Of a stretch of DNA of 64,000 nucleotides, positions 1-8,338 are shown piece after piece. Position numbers and translations under genes: made by a program. The notes under the pieces are model-generated. The model saw only the letters and a list, made by a program, of their open reading frames with translations. It ran no database searches and had not been told where the DNA came from. Each line of letters starts with the position of its first letter. The stretch's first letter is position 1. The DNA lies in NCBI RefSeq assembly GCF_009755815.1, contig NZ_WRPK01000005.1:186001-250000 (forward strand), in the 5' to 3' direction. Source of the stretch: Flavisphingomonas formosensis. Its GTDB lineage: Bacteria > Pseudomonadota > Alphaproteobacteria > Sphingomonadales > Sphingomonadaceae.

Positions 1-348
1 CTCGCGATGGCGCGGCGGCATGCTCAGCAGCACGGCAACATGCGTCTCGGCGAGCGATGCGGGCTGCTGTCGAGAAAGGGCGCTCGCGGCCTCCGCCTGA
101 CGATCGAGGCGCAGGCTGCGCCCGATCGCCCCGCGGAGGAGGGGATGCTCGCGCACCTGCTTACTCCGAGATCTCGAGAGGTGATCGCCAAGCTCAGGGA
201 CGGGCTGACCGACAAGGAGATCGGTATAGCGCTGGGGATTTCACCCCACGGCGTGCGTTACCATCTCAAGCGGGCCTATGCCCAGATGCATGTCGAGACG
301 CGGGCGCAGGCGCTGCTCAAGGCGGGAGAAGCTGGTCTTCTCGCCTGA
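1..348 (+). CDS. LuxR-type HTH regulator, C-terminal part
   Basis: The reading frame is open from the first base, so this is probably the 3' end of a larger gene; the first in-frame ATG is at base 7. The last ~65 residues form a LuxR/NarL-type helix-turn-helix: LTPRSREVIAKL, then DGLTDKEIGIALGIS, then GVRYHLKRAYAQ, ending RAQALLKA. This domain binds DNA as a dimer. The ~45 residues before it match nothing I recognise and may be a linker of a MalT-like or other large activator. It ends ~120 bp upstream of the TonB-receptor operon and reads towards it, so it may control that operon; this is inferred from position only. Confidence 0.7.
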   Translation, partial: LAMARRHAQQHGNMRLGERCGLLSRKGARGLRLTIEAQAAPDRPAEEGMLAHLLTPRSREVIAKLRDGLTDKEIGIALGISPHGVRYHLKRAYAQMHVETRAQALLKAGEAGLLA

Positions 349-352
349 ACTG

Positions 353-409
353 ATGACCCCTGCCAAACTCTTATATACCCCCTACTAACGAAGAAATGAC
401 CCCTACCAA
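353..409 (+). repeat. Three phased direct repeats, CCCCTRCYAA
   Basis: Bases 357-366 (CCCCTGCCAA), 379-388 (CCCCTACTAA) and 400-409 (CCCCTACCAA) are near-identical. Their start-to-start spacing is 22 and 21 bp, about two helical turns. The outer two copies extend to a shared ATGACCCCTRCCAA at 353-366 and 396-409. The array fills the gap between the LuxR-type gene and the TonB-receptor start, so it looks like an activator binding array for the downstream operon. The bound factor is unknown. Confidence 0.5.
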
Positions 410-472
410 TGATCTGCATGGCCATCCGCCTTCGCGTCGGTGAAGCTTCGCCGCAGAAAAGGGGAAATGACC

Positions 473-2761
473 ATGATCGTCAGACACCGATTTGGATTGC
501 TGCTGGCCGGGGTTTCCATGCTTGTCGTCCCGGCGCTCGCACGGGCGGCCGACGCTGAGGGTGTCGGTGAAATCATCGTCACCGCACAGAAGCGCGCGGA
601 ACGGCTCAGCGACGTACCAATCTCGATCACGGCCGCCTCCGGCGAGCAGCTGCGCGAGCAGAACATCACGGCTTCCAACGGGCTTGCAAAGGCCGTCCCC
701 AATCTGACGGTGACGGACTACGGCAACCCGACCACTACATTCTTCACCTTGCGCGGCGTTTCGCAATTCGATTTCAGCGATCACCAGGAATCGCCGGTGG
801 CGGTGTTCTCGGATGGATCCTACATCCCTTATCTCGGTGCCATCGGCGCCAATCTGTTCGATCTGGAACGGGTCGAGGTGCTGCGCGGGCCGCAGGGTAC
901 GCTGTTCGGGCGCAACGCGACCGGGGGCGTCATCCAGCTGGTGAGCGTGAAGCCGACGGCGGAACTTAGCGGCTACGGGCAATTCTCCTACGGCAATTAT
1001 AACGCGGTTCGCGCCGAGGGTGCGATCAGCGGACCGATCGGTGGCGGTGTGCTGGCACGGCTGAGCGTCGTAAAGGACAGTCACGACGGCTATTACAAGA
1101 ATCTCGCCGAGTCTGGCCGCAAGGGCGACGGCAACAATGTCAGCGCCCGGGGTCAGCTTTACAAGGATTTCGGCGACGGCAACGACGTCAGCCTGATCAC
1201 GCGTTACTCGCATGACAAGGTGAGCACCATTCCGGCGCGGGCCAGTGCCAGTTATCCCGATCCGAAGACGGGACTTTACGTCAGCGGCAACGGCGCGGAG
1301 TTTGCTGCTTTCTGTTCCTCTTATTTCGGAACGACGGTCGGCGCGGACGCCACCGACTGTGTGAGCGGCGACGTCGAAACCGGCAATCCCTATGATATCT
1401 CGCACAACCGCCGCGGAGGCGGTCTCGACCGCACGACCTATGGCGGCACGCTGACCATCAACCTGAAATTGGCCGATACGGTAACGCTCACCGCGCTGAC
1501 CACTTACGATCGGCTGAAGAAGGATTATGAAAATGAGGATTCGGATGCGACTTCGGCCGATATCCTGGCTTTCAACCAATATGCCCGGTCTCGCGACATC
1601 GCGCAGGAACTGCGCATAGCGGGCAAGCAGGATTGGGGGCAATGGCTCGTCGGCGCCTATTATCTCTCGATCAAGGGCCGATATTCCAGTGGCTTCTCCT
1701 TTTTTCCGAGCGACCCGACGTCATCAGCGCTGATCGCCAATCACTGGACCCTCGACAACGACGCCTATGCGATCTTCGGACAGGGCGAATGGAAGGTCGC
1801 GCCCGGGCTGCGGCTGATCGGTGGTCTGCGCTATACGTGGGACAGGAAACGTTTCGATTATCGCGCCTCCTGCTCGGGCGAGGGTTGCGTGCCCTTCGGC
1901 ATGGACGACCCCTCCATCGTGCAGGGCACCGGCTATTATGAGGGCATTGCCGGCGCGCGGCCCGATCGCAAGTCTGGCAATTGGGACGGCAAGATCCAGC
2001 TCAGCTACGAGCCTTCGAAAGACCTGCTGGTCTATGCGGGCATCTCGCGTGGCACCAAGGCGGGCGGCTTCAACGCGGGCACCGTCGCATCCTATACGGT
2101 GGCTCAGACCCGCTACAACGACGAGGTTCTGACCAGCTACGAAGCGGGCTTCAAGGCCAGCCTCGCAGATCGCAGGATCGCGGTGAACGGCAGCGTGTTC
2201 TATTATGACTATGACGGTGTCCAACTCTACAGCCAGGTGGGCACCTCGACACTCACGTTCAACTCCAACGCCCGCATCTACGGCGCCGAGCTCGAGGTCA
2301 ACGCGCTCGTCGCGCGAGGCCTTACCGTCGGCGCCTCGGCTTCGCTGCTGAACACGCTCACCGATCCGATCGAGATCGCCAATCCGCTGACCGGCGAAGT
2401 GACGCGGGAGCGCCAGCGCATGCCCAACGCGCCCGGCGGAACGCTGACCGGCTACGTCCGCAAGGAATGGACCATCGGCACCTATAAGCTGATCACCCAG
2501 GCCGATACGCGCTGGATCAGCGGGCAGAAGCTCAACATCATCGATTATCCGGCAACCCACCAGGGCGCCTATGCGCTGGTCAATGCGCGCATCGCCTTCG
2601 GTCCGGAGAATGACGCGTGGGAGATCGCCGCCTATGTGCAGAATATCGGGGCGGTGACCTATCGGATCGCGGCCAATCCCTTCGCGACGACCAATGGATC
2701 GGTGGTATCGATATATGGGCCGCCCCGGCTGTTCGGCGCTTCGGTTCGCGTTAAGTTCTGA
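473..2761 (+). CDS. TonB-dependent outer-membrane receptor
   Basis: Outer-membrane beta-barrel that imports a ligand using TonB energy. The start at ATG 473 is preferred because GGGG at 461-464 lies 8 nt upstream; ATG 467 and GTG 440 are in-frame alternatives. It begins with a signal peptide (MIVRHRFGLLLAGVSMLVV... ending ALARA). The mature N-terminus has the TonB-box-like EIIVTAQKRAE, then a plug domain with the LRGPQGTLFGRNATGG signature, a ~550-residue barrel, and a C-terminal Phe (VRVKF), the usual Bam-recognised end. It is 3 bp from the DUF917 gene, so it is probably the uptake component of the same operon. Ligand is unknown; the neighbours suggest an amide or cyclic amide. Confidence 0.93.
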   Translation: MIVRHRFGLLLAGVSMLVVPALARAADAEGVGEIIVTAQKRAERLSDVPISITAASGEQLREQNITASNGLAKAVPNLTVTDYGNPTTTFFTLRGVSQFDFSDHQESPVAVFSDGSYIPYLGAIGANLFDLERVEVLRGPQGTLFGRNATGGVIQLVSVKPTAELSGYGQFSYGNYNAVRAEGAISGPIGGGVLARLSVVKDSHDGYYKNLAESGRKGDGNNVSARGQLYKDFGDGNDVSLITRYSHDKVSTIPARASASYPDPKTGLYVSGNGAEFAAFCSSYFGTTVGADATDCVSGDVETGNPYDISHNRRGGGLDRTTYGGTLTINLKLADTVTLTALTTYDRLKKDYENEDSDATSADILAFNQYARSRDIAQELRIAGKQDWGQWLVGAYYLSIKGRYSSGFSFFPSDPTSSALIANHWTLDNDAYAIFGQGEWKVAPGLRLIGGLRYTWDRKRFDYRASCSGEGCVPFGMDDPSIVQGTGYYEGIAGARPDRKSGNWDGKIQLSYEPSKDLLVYAGISRGTKAGGFNAGTVASYTVAQTRYNDEVLTSYEAGFKASLADRRIAVNGSVFYYDYDGVQLYSQVGTSTLTFNSNARIYGAELEVNALVARGLTVGASASLLNTLTDPIEIANPLTGEVTRERQRMPNAPGGTLTGYVRKEWTIGTYKLITQADTRWISGQKLNIIDYPATHQGAYALVNARIAFGPENDAWEIAAYVQNIGAVTYRIAANPFATTNGSVVSIYGPPRLFGASVRVKF

Positions 2762-2764
2762 CGC

Positions 2765-3838
2765 ATGACCACGATAGACGCGGAACGATTACGGCCGCTC
2801 GGCATGGGCGCCGCGGTGCTGAGCGCGGGTGGGGGCTCCTTCCCCTATCATGAGGTGCTCCATGCCAGCCGCGTGCTGGCCGAGCGGGGCGCGGTTCCGC
2901 TTATCTCGGCGGACGCGATTGCCGACGACATGCGGGTGGTGATGGTGGCGATGGTGGGGGCGCCGCTCGTCATGCAGGAACGGCTGGTCGACGTCGCTCA
3001 ATTCGTCCATGCCACCACGATCCTGTCACGGCATCTCGGCCATGGCTTCGATGCCGTAATGGGGGCGGAGATCGGCAGCCTAAACGCCATCATTCCCGTG
3101 CTTGTCGCGGCTGATCTCGGCCTGCCGCTGGTCGACGCGGATACGCTGGGGCGATCCTTCCCGCAGATCGACATGTCCAATTTCCTGATCACCGGCGCCT
3201 CGCTTACACCGATGGCCCTCGCTGACATACGCGGCAACGAGGTGGTCATCCCGGCTGCAGAGAACGGCCCCTGGGTGGAGACGCTGGTGCGTGCGGTCAC
3301 CACCGAATATGGCTCGATGGCGGGCATGGCGTCCGGTGCTACGGGACGCATCATCAGGCGCCACGCGCTCAAAGGCACCTATTCGCGCGCGGTTGCGATG
3401 GGCGAGGTGATCCTCGCCGCGCAGGCGGCGCATCGGGATGTCGTCGAACAGCTGCTGTCGCACATGCCGGGCGTCGAACTTGTCCGCGGCCGGGTGCGCG
3501 ATGTCGACCGCCGCATCGAAGGCGGCTTCGTGCGCGGCGAGGCGATCATCGCGCCAACCGATGGTTCGGAGTCGATGCGATTGATGTTTCAGAACGAATA
3601 TACGGTGGCGATGCGCGGCGATCGGCTGCAATCGACGGTGCCGGATCTCCTTTGCCTGTTCGATACCGTGCGCGGTGAACCGATCGGCACGGAGTCCTTG
3701 CGTTATGCCCAGCAGGTGTCCGTCGTCTCATTCCCGGCGATGGTCGAGCATCTGACGCCGAATGCCATCGCGGCCGTCGGTCCCAGGGCCTTCGGATATG
3801 AATTCGACCACCATACACCCCATGCAAAGGTGATCTGA
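2765..3838 (+). CDS. DUF917 family protein (first copy)
   Basis: A 357-residue protein recognised as DUF917 from its Gly-rich N-terminus (GAAVLSAGGGSFPY), the conserved GAEIGSLNAIIP and LPLVDADTLGRSFPQ segments, and the MRLMFQNEYTVAM and IGTESLRYAQQVSV stretches near the end. DUF917 proteins commonly pair with hydantoinase/oxoprolinase-type ATPases, as here, and fungal fusions of the two are known. It is soluble, with no signal peptide. It lies 3 bp after the TonB receptor and 1 bp before the ATPase gene. The precise reaction is unknown; a subunit role in ATP-dependent amide or lactam-ring opening is inferred. It is a paralogue of the gene at 5375. Confidence 0.85.
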   Translation: MTTIDAERLRPLGMGAAVLSAGGGSFPYHEVLHASRVLAERGAVPLISADAIADDMRVVMVAMVGAPLVMQERLVDVAQFVHATTILSRHLGHGFDAVMGAEIGSLNAIIPVLVAADLGLPLVDADTLGRSFPQIDMSNFLITGASLTPMALADIRGNEVVIPAAENGPWVETLVRAVTTEYGSMAGMASGATGRIIRRHALKGTYSRAVAMGEVILAAQAAHRDVVEQLLSHMPGVELVRGRVRDVDRRIEGGFVRGEAIIAPTDGSESMRLMFQNEYTVAMRGDRLQSTVPDLLCLFDTVRGEPIGTESLRYAQQVSVVSFPAMVEHLTPNAIAAVGPRAFGYEFDHHTPHAKVI

Positions 3839-3839
3839 C

Positions 3840-5378
3840 ATGCTGAGAATTGGGGTCGATGTCGGCGGTACCAATACGGACGCCGCCCTGCTCGACGGCG
3901 ATAGCGTAGCTGCGGCGGTGAAGACGCCGACAACGGCAGATGTGACGACCGGTATCCGCGCGGCACTCGCCGCGCTGATCGAGAACGCAGGCGAGCAGGC
4001 GCGCAGTGCCCGCGCGGTGGTGATCGGCACCACCCACTTCGTCAATGCCGTGGTCGAGCGCAAGCGTCTCAACCGCGTGTCCGCCGTGCGCTTGTGTCTG
4101 CCGGCATCTCATGCGCTGCCGCCCTTCGTCGACTGGCCGGCAGACCTGCGCGAGCTGGTCCGGCAGGATGTGTTCCTGCTTCCCGGCGGCTATGAGGTGG
4201 ATGGTCGCGAGATCGCGCCTTTCGACGTCCGCACGATGGAGGATATCGCCCGTCGGATCGCGGATTCCGGCGTGTCCGCGGTGGCCATCTCCGGCGTGTT
4301 CTCGGCGCTGCGCAACGAGCAGGAACGGCGCGCCCGCGAGATCATCGACCGCTTCTGTCCGGGCATACAGATCACCTTGTCGAGCGAGCTCGGCCGCACC
4401 GGATTGCTCGAGCGCGAGAATGTGGCACTGCTCAACGCCTCGTTGTTCGAACTCGCTCGTAAGACGGTGGCGGCTTTCAAGGATGCGATAAGCGGCAGCG
4501 GATTGGATGCGCAGCTCTTCCTGACCCAGAATGACGGTACGGTGATGCGGGCCGATGCTGCCGAGCAGGCGCCCGTGCTCTGTTTTTCGTCCGGACCGAC
4601 CAATTCGATGCGCGGCGCTGCGTTGCTCAGCGGATGCTCGGACGCGATCGTCGTCGACGTCGGCGGAACGACCAGCGACATCGGCATGCTGGTGAACGGG
4701 TTCCCGCGCAATGCCAACGGCGTCGTGGAGGTGGGCGGCGTGCGGACGCTGTTCCGCATGCCGGACGTGCTGTGCCTCGGCCTCGGCGGCGGCAGCCGGA
4801 TCAGGACCGACCCTTTCCGTCTCGGCCCTGACAGTGTCGGCTATCGGCTGATCGAGGAGGCGCGGGTGTTCGGCGGCGACGTGCTGACCGCGACCGATCT
4901 CGCAGTGGCGCGGGGACGCATCGCCATCGGCGATCGGGCGCTCGTCGCCGATCTTCCGGAGCAGTTGCTTGCCGAATTCGAAAGCGAGACGCGGGCGATG
5001 CTCGAGGATGGCATCGAAAGCATGAAGACGAAGGCTGGCGACATACCCGTGATCGCGGTGGGCGGGGGCGCCTTCCTGCTGCCGGACAGGCTGGCGGGCG
5101 TCTCCGAAGTGCTCTTCGTCAAGCATCATGACGTTGCGAACGCCGTCGGTGCGGCCATGGCGCAGATCAGCGGCGAGGTGGACCGGGTCTTTTCCGGTGT
5201 GGAGCGGGACAAGGCGATCCACGCAGCTACCGAGGAAGCGCGCGATCGGGCCGTGCTGGCAGGCGCGGATCCCCAAACGCTCGAGACGATCGACGTCGAG
5301 GATCTGCCGCTCGCCTACATGCCTGGCGGGGCTCGCCGCGTCCGTGTGCGTGTTGCCGGCGAACTGGAGGCGCTATGA
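3840..5378 (+). CDS. Hydantoinase/oxoprolinase-family ATPase subunit (HyuA-like)
   Basis: 512 residues of the hydantoinase A/oxoprolinase fold. The N-terminus has an actin/ASKHA-type phosphate-binding motif (GVDVGGTNTDAAL); a second glycine-rich motif occurs mid-protein (VVDVGGTTSDIGML), followed by CLGLGGGSRI and near the end IAVGGGAFLLP. Family members use ATP to activate the amide carbonyl of cyclic amides (hydantoins, 5-oxoproline, caprolactam). It is shorter than full HyuA (~690 aa), and no HyuB-like partner is present; DUF917 proteins flank it instead. Its stop overlaps the next start by 4 bp (ATGA), so translation is probably coupled. Substrate unassigned. Confidence 0.85.
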   Translation: MLRIGVDVGGTNTDAALLDGDSVAAAVKTPTTADVTTGIRAALAALIENAGEQARSARAVVIGTTHFVNAVVERKRLNRVSAVRLCLPASHALPPFVDWPADLRELVRQDVFLLPGGYEVDGREIAPFDVRTMEDIARRIADSGVSAVAISGVFSALRNEQERRAREIIDRFCPGIQITLSSELGRTGLLERENVALLNASLFELARKTVAAFKDAISGSGLDAQLFLTQNDGTVMRADAAEQAPVLCFSSGPTNSMRGAALLSGCSDAIVVDVGGTTSDIGMLVNGFPRNANGVVEVGGVRTLFRMPDVLCLGLGGGSRIRTDPFRLGPDSVGYRLIEEARVFGGDVLTATDLAVARGRIAIGDRALVADLPEQLLAEFESETRAMLEDGIESMKTKAGDIPVIAVGGGAFLLPDRLAGVSEVLFVKHHDVANAVGAAMAQISGEVDRVFSGVERDKAIHAATEEARDRAVLAGADPQTLETIDVEDLPLAYMPGGARRVRVRVAGELEAL

Positions 5379-6469
5379 GCTGGATCCTGCAGGCGGAGGA
5401 TCTGGCGCCGATCGCACTCGGATGCGCGATGCTGGGGTCGGGCGGGGGCGGTGACACCCATTGCGCGATCATATTGCTGGGTGAATTGATCCGCCAGGGC
5501 CACCGCATTCCGATCGTCGATCCGGCACATCTGGCGACGGAAGAGGTGATCCTGACCGTTGGCTATGTCGGCGCACCGATCGTTCTTGCCGAAAAGTTGC
5601 TGAGCGGGGGGGAGATCGTTTCCGCCATCGATGCGATGCGGGATCGCCTCGGCCGGCCCATCGATGCGTTGATCGCGTCGGAGATCGGCGGGCTAAACGG
5701 CATGGTGCCGTTGATTGCCTCAGCCATGACCGGCTTGCCGGTGGTCGACGCGGACGGCATGGGGCGTGCCTTTCCACGCGGCGACCAAGTCACCTTCTCC
5801 ATCTACGGCCATAGTTCGGTACCGGCCGTCGTCGCAGGTGAGGGCGGAGAGGTGGTGATCATCACGGCAGCGAGCAATGCGAGGTCCGAGGAGTTGACCC
5901 GGGCGCTGTCGGTTCAGATGGGAAGCAAGGCGTTTTCGATCGAATATCCCCTGTCGGGTGAGGACGTGCGCCGCCATGCCATTCCTCGCACATTGTCCCT
6001 GGCCCGCGCGATCGGGCGGGCGATTTCCGGAACGATCGGTGCCGAAGCCCGCTTCGAAGCGCTTGCGAGCATGCTGGATCGGCAATGGGGAATCGCCACG
6101 CGGCGCTTGTTCGCAGGGCGGATCACGGCCTGCAGCCGCGACACGCGCGGCGGCTTCGATAGGGGCATGATCGAAATCGCTCAGAGTGGTACCGATGGCC
6201 AGTTGATGCGGATCGCTTTCCAGAACGAGTTTCTGGTTGCATACCGCGACGATGCACTGATCGCGACCACGCCTGACATCATCTCGATCGTGGACGCCGA
6301 CACCTTCCACCCGATCCATTCCGAGGGCATCCGCTATGGCCAGCAGGTCGAGGTGCTGGCGATCGAGGCGCCGGCGCTCTTGAAGACGGCAGAGGCGCTG
6401 CATATGGTTGGTCCCAGGGCATTCGGCCACGATTGCGATTTCCAACCGATAGCGGCGCTTCCGGCATGA
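5375..6469 (+). CDS. DUF917 family protein (second copy)
   Basis: 364 residues, paralogous to the protein at 2765. It shares the GCAMLGSGGGGD N-terminus, IASEIGGLNGMVPL, LPVVDADGMGRAFP, LMRIAFQNEFLVAY and the EGIRYGQQVEVL ending. It starts inside the stop of the ATPase gene. Two divergent DUF917 genes flanking one ATPase suggest a heteromeric enzyme or two alternative partners. No signal peptide or membrane segment is visible. Function beyond family membership is inferred. Confidence 0.85.
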   Translation: MSWILQAEDLAPIALGCAMLGSGGGGDTHCAIILLGELIRQGHRIPIVDPAHLATEEVILTVGYVGAPIVLAEKLLSGGEIVSAIDAMRDRLGRPIDALIASEIGGLNGMVPLIASAMTGLPVVDADGMGRAFPRGDQVTFSIYGHSSVPAVVAGEGGEVVIITAASNARSEELTRALSVQMGSKAFSIEYPLSGEDVRRHAIPRTLSLARAIGRAISGTIGAEARFEALASMLDRQWGIATRRLFAGRITACSRDTRGGFDRGMIEIAQSGTDGQLMRIAFQNEFLVAYRDDALIATTPDIISIVDADTFHPIHSEGIRYGQQVEVLAIEAPALLKTAEALHMVGPRAFGHDCDFQPIAALPA

Positions 6470-6521
6470 GTGTATCGCGTTCGCGTCCGGTGGCGGCCAA
6501 ATTGCCGCTTCGGGTGGCTGG

Positions 6522-7718
6522 GTGAGTCCGATCGCGCATATCCGCCGGATGGTGCCCGCAGACGAGCTGCCGCTGCTGCTCAGCGCCTTTGCGCTCAACG
6601 GCATTTCCTATCTGCCGATGATGACGATGCCGTGGTTCGTCAGCGGCCTCTCCTCCGAGTTTGCGCTGAACGCGACGCAGGCCGGTATCGTCGGCACGCT
6701 TCTTCTCGGCGCGATCGCCCTCACCACCGGAGCCGCCGCGTTGAAGCTCACCGCCGGACATGCCAGGGCAACGGGCGCGATGGGTGGCGCGCTGGCACTG
6801 GCCGCGCTCTGCCTCTTGCTGCTGTTTCCCGGCCTCCATAGCCTGCCGCTGCTGCTCCTAGGTGGCGTCGGTTTCGGGCTTGCCGCGGCCAGCGCCAACG
6901 CGTTGCTCGCCGCATCGGCCGATCCCGTGCGCCTGAATGGCGGCATCTGGTTCCTAACGGTGATCTGGCAGGTGCTCGTCTGGGCCGTTACGCCGTTCCT
7001 CGCCGGCCGCGCTCCGCTCGCCGGCGTTGTGGGCGTAGAGGCGATCGGTGCGGGCTTGCTCCTGCTCGTCGTCCTGGCAGCCCGCCCCCGGCCTGTCGGA
7101 TCAGTGCAATCCGGCCGCGACGAGGGAAGGCAGGCCCGCCGGCCCGCGGCACTCGGCGCTGCCCTCTTGATCGGCGTAATCGCATTCTGGCTGCGTGACG
7201 GGATCACCTGGTCGCTCGTCGACAGGCGCGCCTCGCTGCTCGGCATCGAACCGGGCAAGCTCGCTCTCACGCTCACCAGTACGTCCCTGATCGCACTCGC
7301 CGGGCCAGCGTTGACACTGGTGCTCGGCGAACGCTTCGGCCGGTTTCGAACCATCGCGGCCGTGCAGGCGGCGGCGTGCGTGATTCTGTTCACCATCGCT
7401 GCCGCCGAGCGCCCGGCGGTCTATTGCGGCGCGTTGCTCCTGTGGAGCTGCATCTCCATTCTGGCCTGGACATATCTTGTCGGCCTGGCCGCGGTCGTCG
7501 ACCGGACGGGGCGCGTTGCGGCGGCATGCGGCAGCCTTTTGTTCGGCGCAAGCGCGCTCGCGCCGACCTTGGGGGGGCTGTTGTTCGACCGCTGGCAGTC
7601 CGGCCTGCCGCCGGTAATCCTGTCTCTCGGAATCGTGACCCTGGCGACCGCCTGCTACGTTGCCGCGCGTTTGCCACAGGAGCCGAACGCGGGGCCGTCG
7701 CTCGTCGAACCGGCTTGA
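6522..7718 (+). CDS. MFS transporter
   Basis: A 398-residue, strongly hydrophobic protein with about 12 predicted transmembrane segments, starting FALNGISYLPMM and separated near the middle by a charged loop (RPRPVGSVQSGRDEGRQARR, then a new hydrophobic run). This is the usual 6+6 layout of the major facilitator superfamily. The start is taken at GTG 6522; ATG 6549 is an alternative. It lies 52 bp after the second DUF917 gene in the same direction and so probably carries the operon's substrate or product across the inner membrane. Substrate is unknown. Confidence 0.8.
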   Translation: MSPIAHIRRMVPADELPLLLSAFALNGISYLPMMTMPWFVSGLSSEFALNATQAGIVGTLLLGAIALTTGAAALKLTAGHARATGAMGGALALAALCLLLLFPGLHSLPLLLLGGVGFGLAAASANALLAASADPVRLNGGIWFLTVIWQVLVWAVTPFLAGRAPLAGVVGVEAIGAGLLLLVVLAARPRPVGSVQSGRDEGRQARRPAALGAALLIGVIAFWLRDGITWSLVDRRASLLGIEPGKLALTLTSTSLIALAGPALTLVLGERFGRFRTIAAVQAAACVILFTIAAAERPAVYCGALLLWSCISILAWTYLVGLAAVVDRTGRVAAACGSLLFGASALAPTLGGLLFDRWQSGLPPVILSLGIVTLATACYVAARLPQEPNAGPSLVEPA

Positions 7719-7760
7719 GAAACGGCAAATCGCAGTTCCGCCGGCAAGGCGAGGCATGTC

Positions 7761-8201
7761 TCAGCTTTGCCCGACGATCCGCTCTATCTCCGGAACGGGC
7801 TGATTGGCGAGATCCTTGTCGAGTTCTCCGACGATCCGGCCTTGCAACGCCTTGTGATAATGTTTGCGCATCTCGCCCAGCGTGTTGGGCGGGGCGATCA
7901 CCAGCAACGCGGAAAAATCATCCTCCAGCGCGCGCCGGTTGAGCAGGTCGACGGTCGCTGCCGCGAAGCGATCTTCCTCCAATTGGTGGAAGTCCGTTTC
8001 TTCCATCGCGCCGCGATGGGATCCGACGCTGTTCATGCTTCGCCCGGAACGATCGCTGCCCTGTTCGCGATCCGGCGGATTGTCCTGCACCCGATGCGTT
8101 TCGACCCGGAGGTCAAGCATCTTCTCGTCGCCGTGGTTGCGCAGAAGCAGGAGTTTCCGTCCGTCAGTGACTGCGACGACTCCGTCATGGGCCAGATGCA
8201 T
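7761..8201 (-). CDS. Host attachment (AtsE-type) family protein
   Basis: A 146-residue protein beginning MHLAHDGVVAVTDGRKLLLLRNHGDE, resembling the family annotated as required for attachment to host cells. The start at 8201 is chosen because an AAGGAGAAA ribosome-binding site lies just upstream; a longer frame to 8240 lacks one. The family fold starts with a strand rich in Val/Ala followed by ADG/TDG and basic residues, as seen here, and ends with a helical segment containing LGEMRKHYHKALQGRIVGELDKDL. Plant-attachment function is established only for a few members; here the role is unknown. It converges with the MFS gene. Confidence 0.75.
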   Translation of the reverse strand: MHLAHDGVVAVTDGRKLLLLRNHGDEKMLDLRVETHRVQDNPPDREQGSDRSGRSMNSVGSHRGAMEETDFHQLEEDRFAAATVDLLNRRALEDDFSALLVIAPPNTLGEMRKHYHKALQGRIVGELDKDLANQPVPEIERIVGQS

Positions 8202-8338
8202 GATGTTTCTCCTTCTCCGACCGAAGCGCGCCGGAGCCACGCAGGTTCCTGCCCGCTGCGACGGATCGCCCCTGCGCGGAGATCGATCCGTCCGGGTGGC
8301 GGCGATGTTCCGGCCGGAAGGAGAGCGCGTCGGTGAAG

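Noticed and set aside
371-1642. 423-codon minus-strand frame
   Set aside because: Lies fully antisense to the TonB receptor; composition is a mirror of high-G+C codon use, with no domain.
3546-5276. 576-codon minus-strand frame
   Set aside because: Antisense to the DUF917 and HyuA-like genes; low-complexity His/Arg/Asp-rich translation without motifs.
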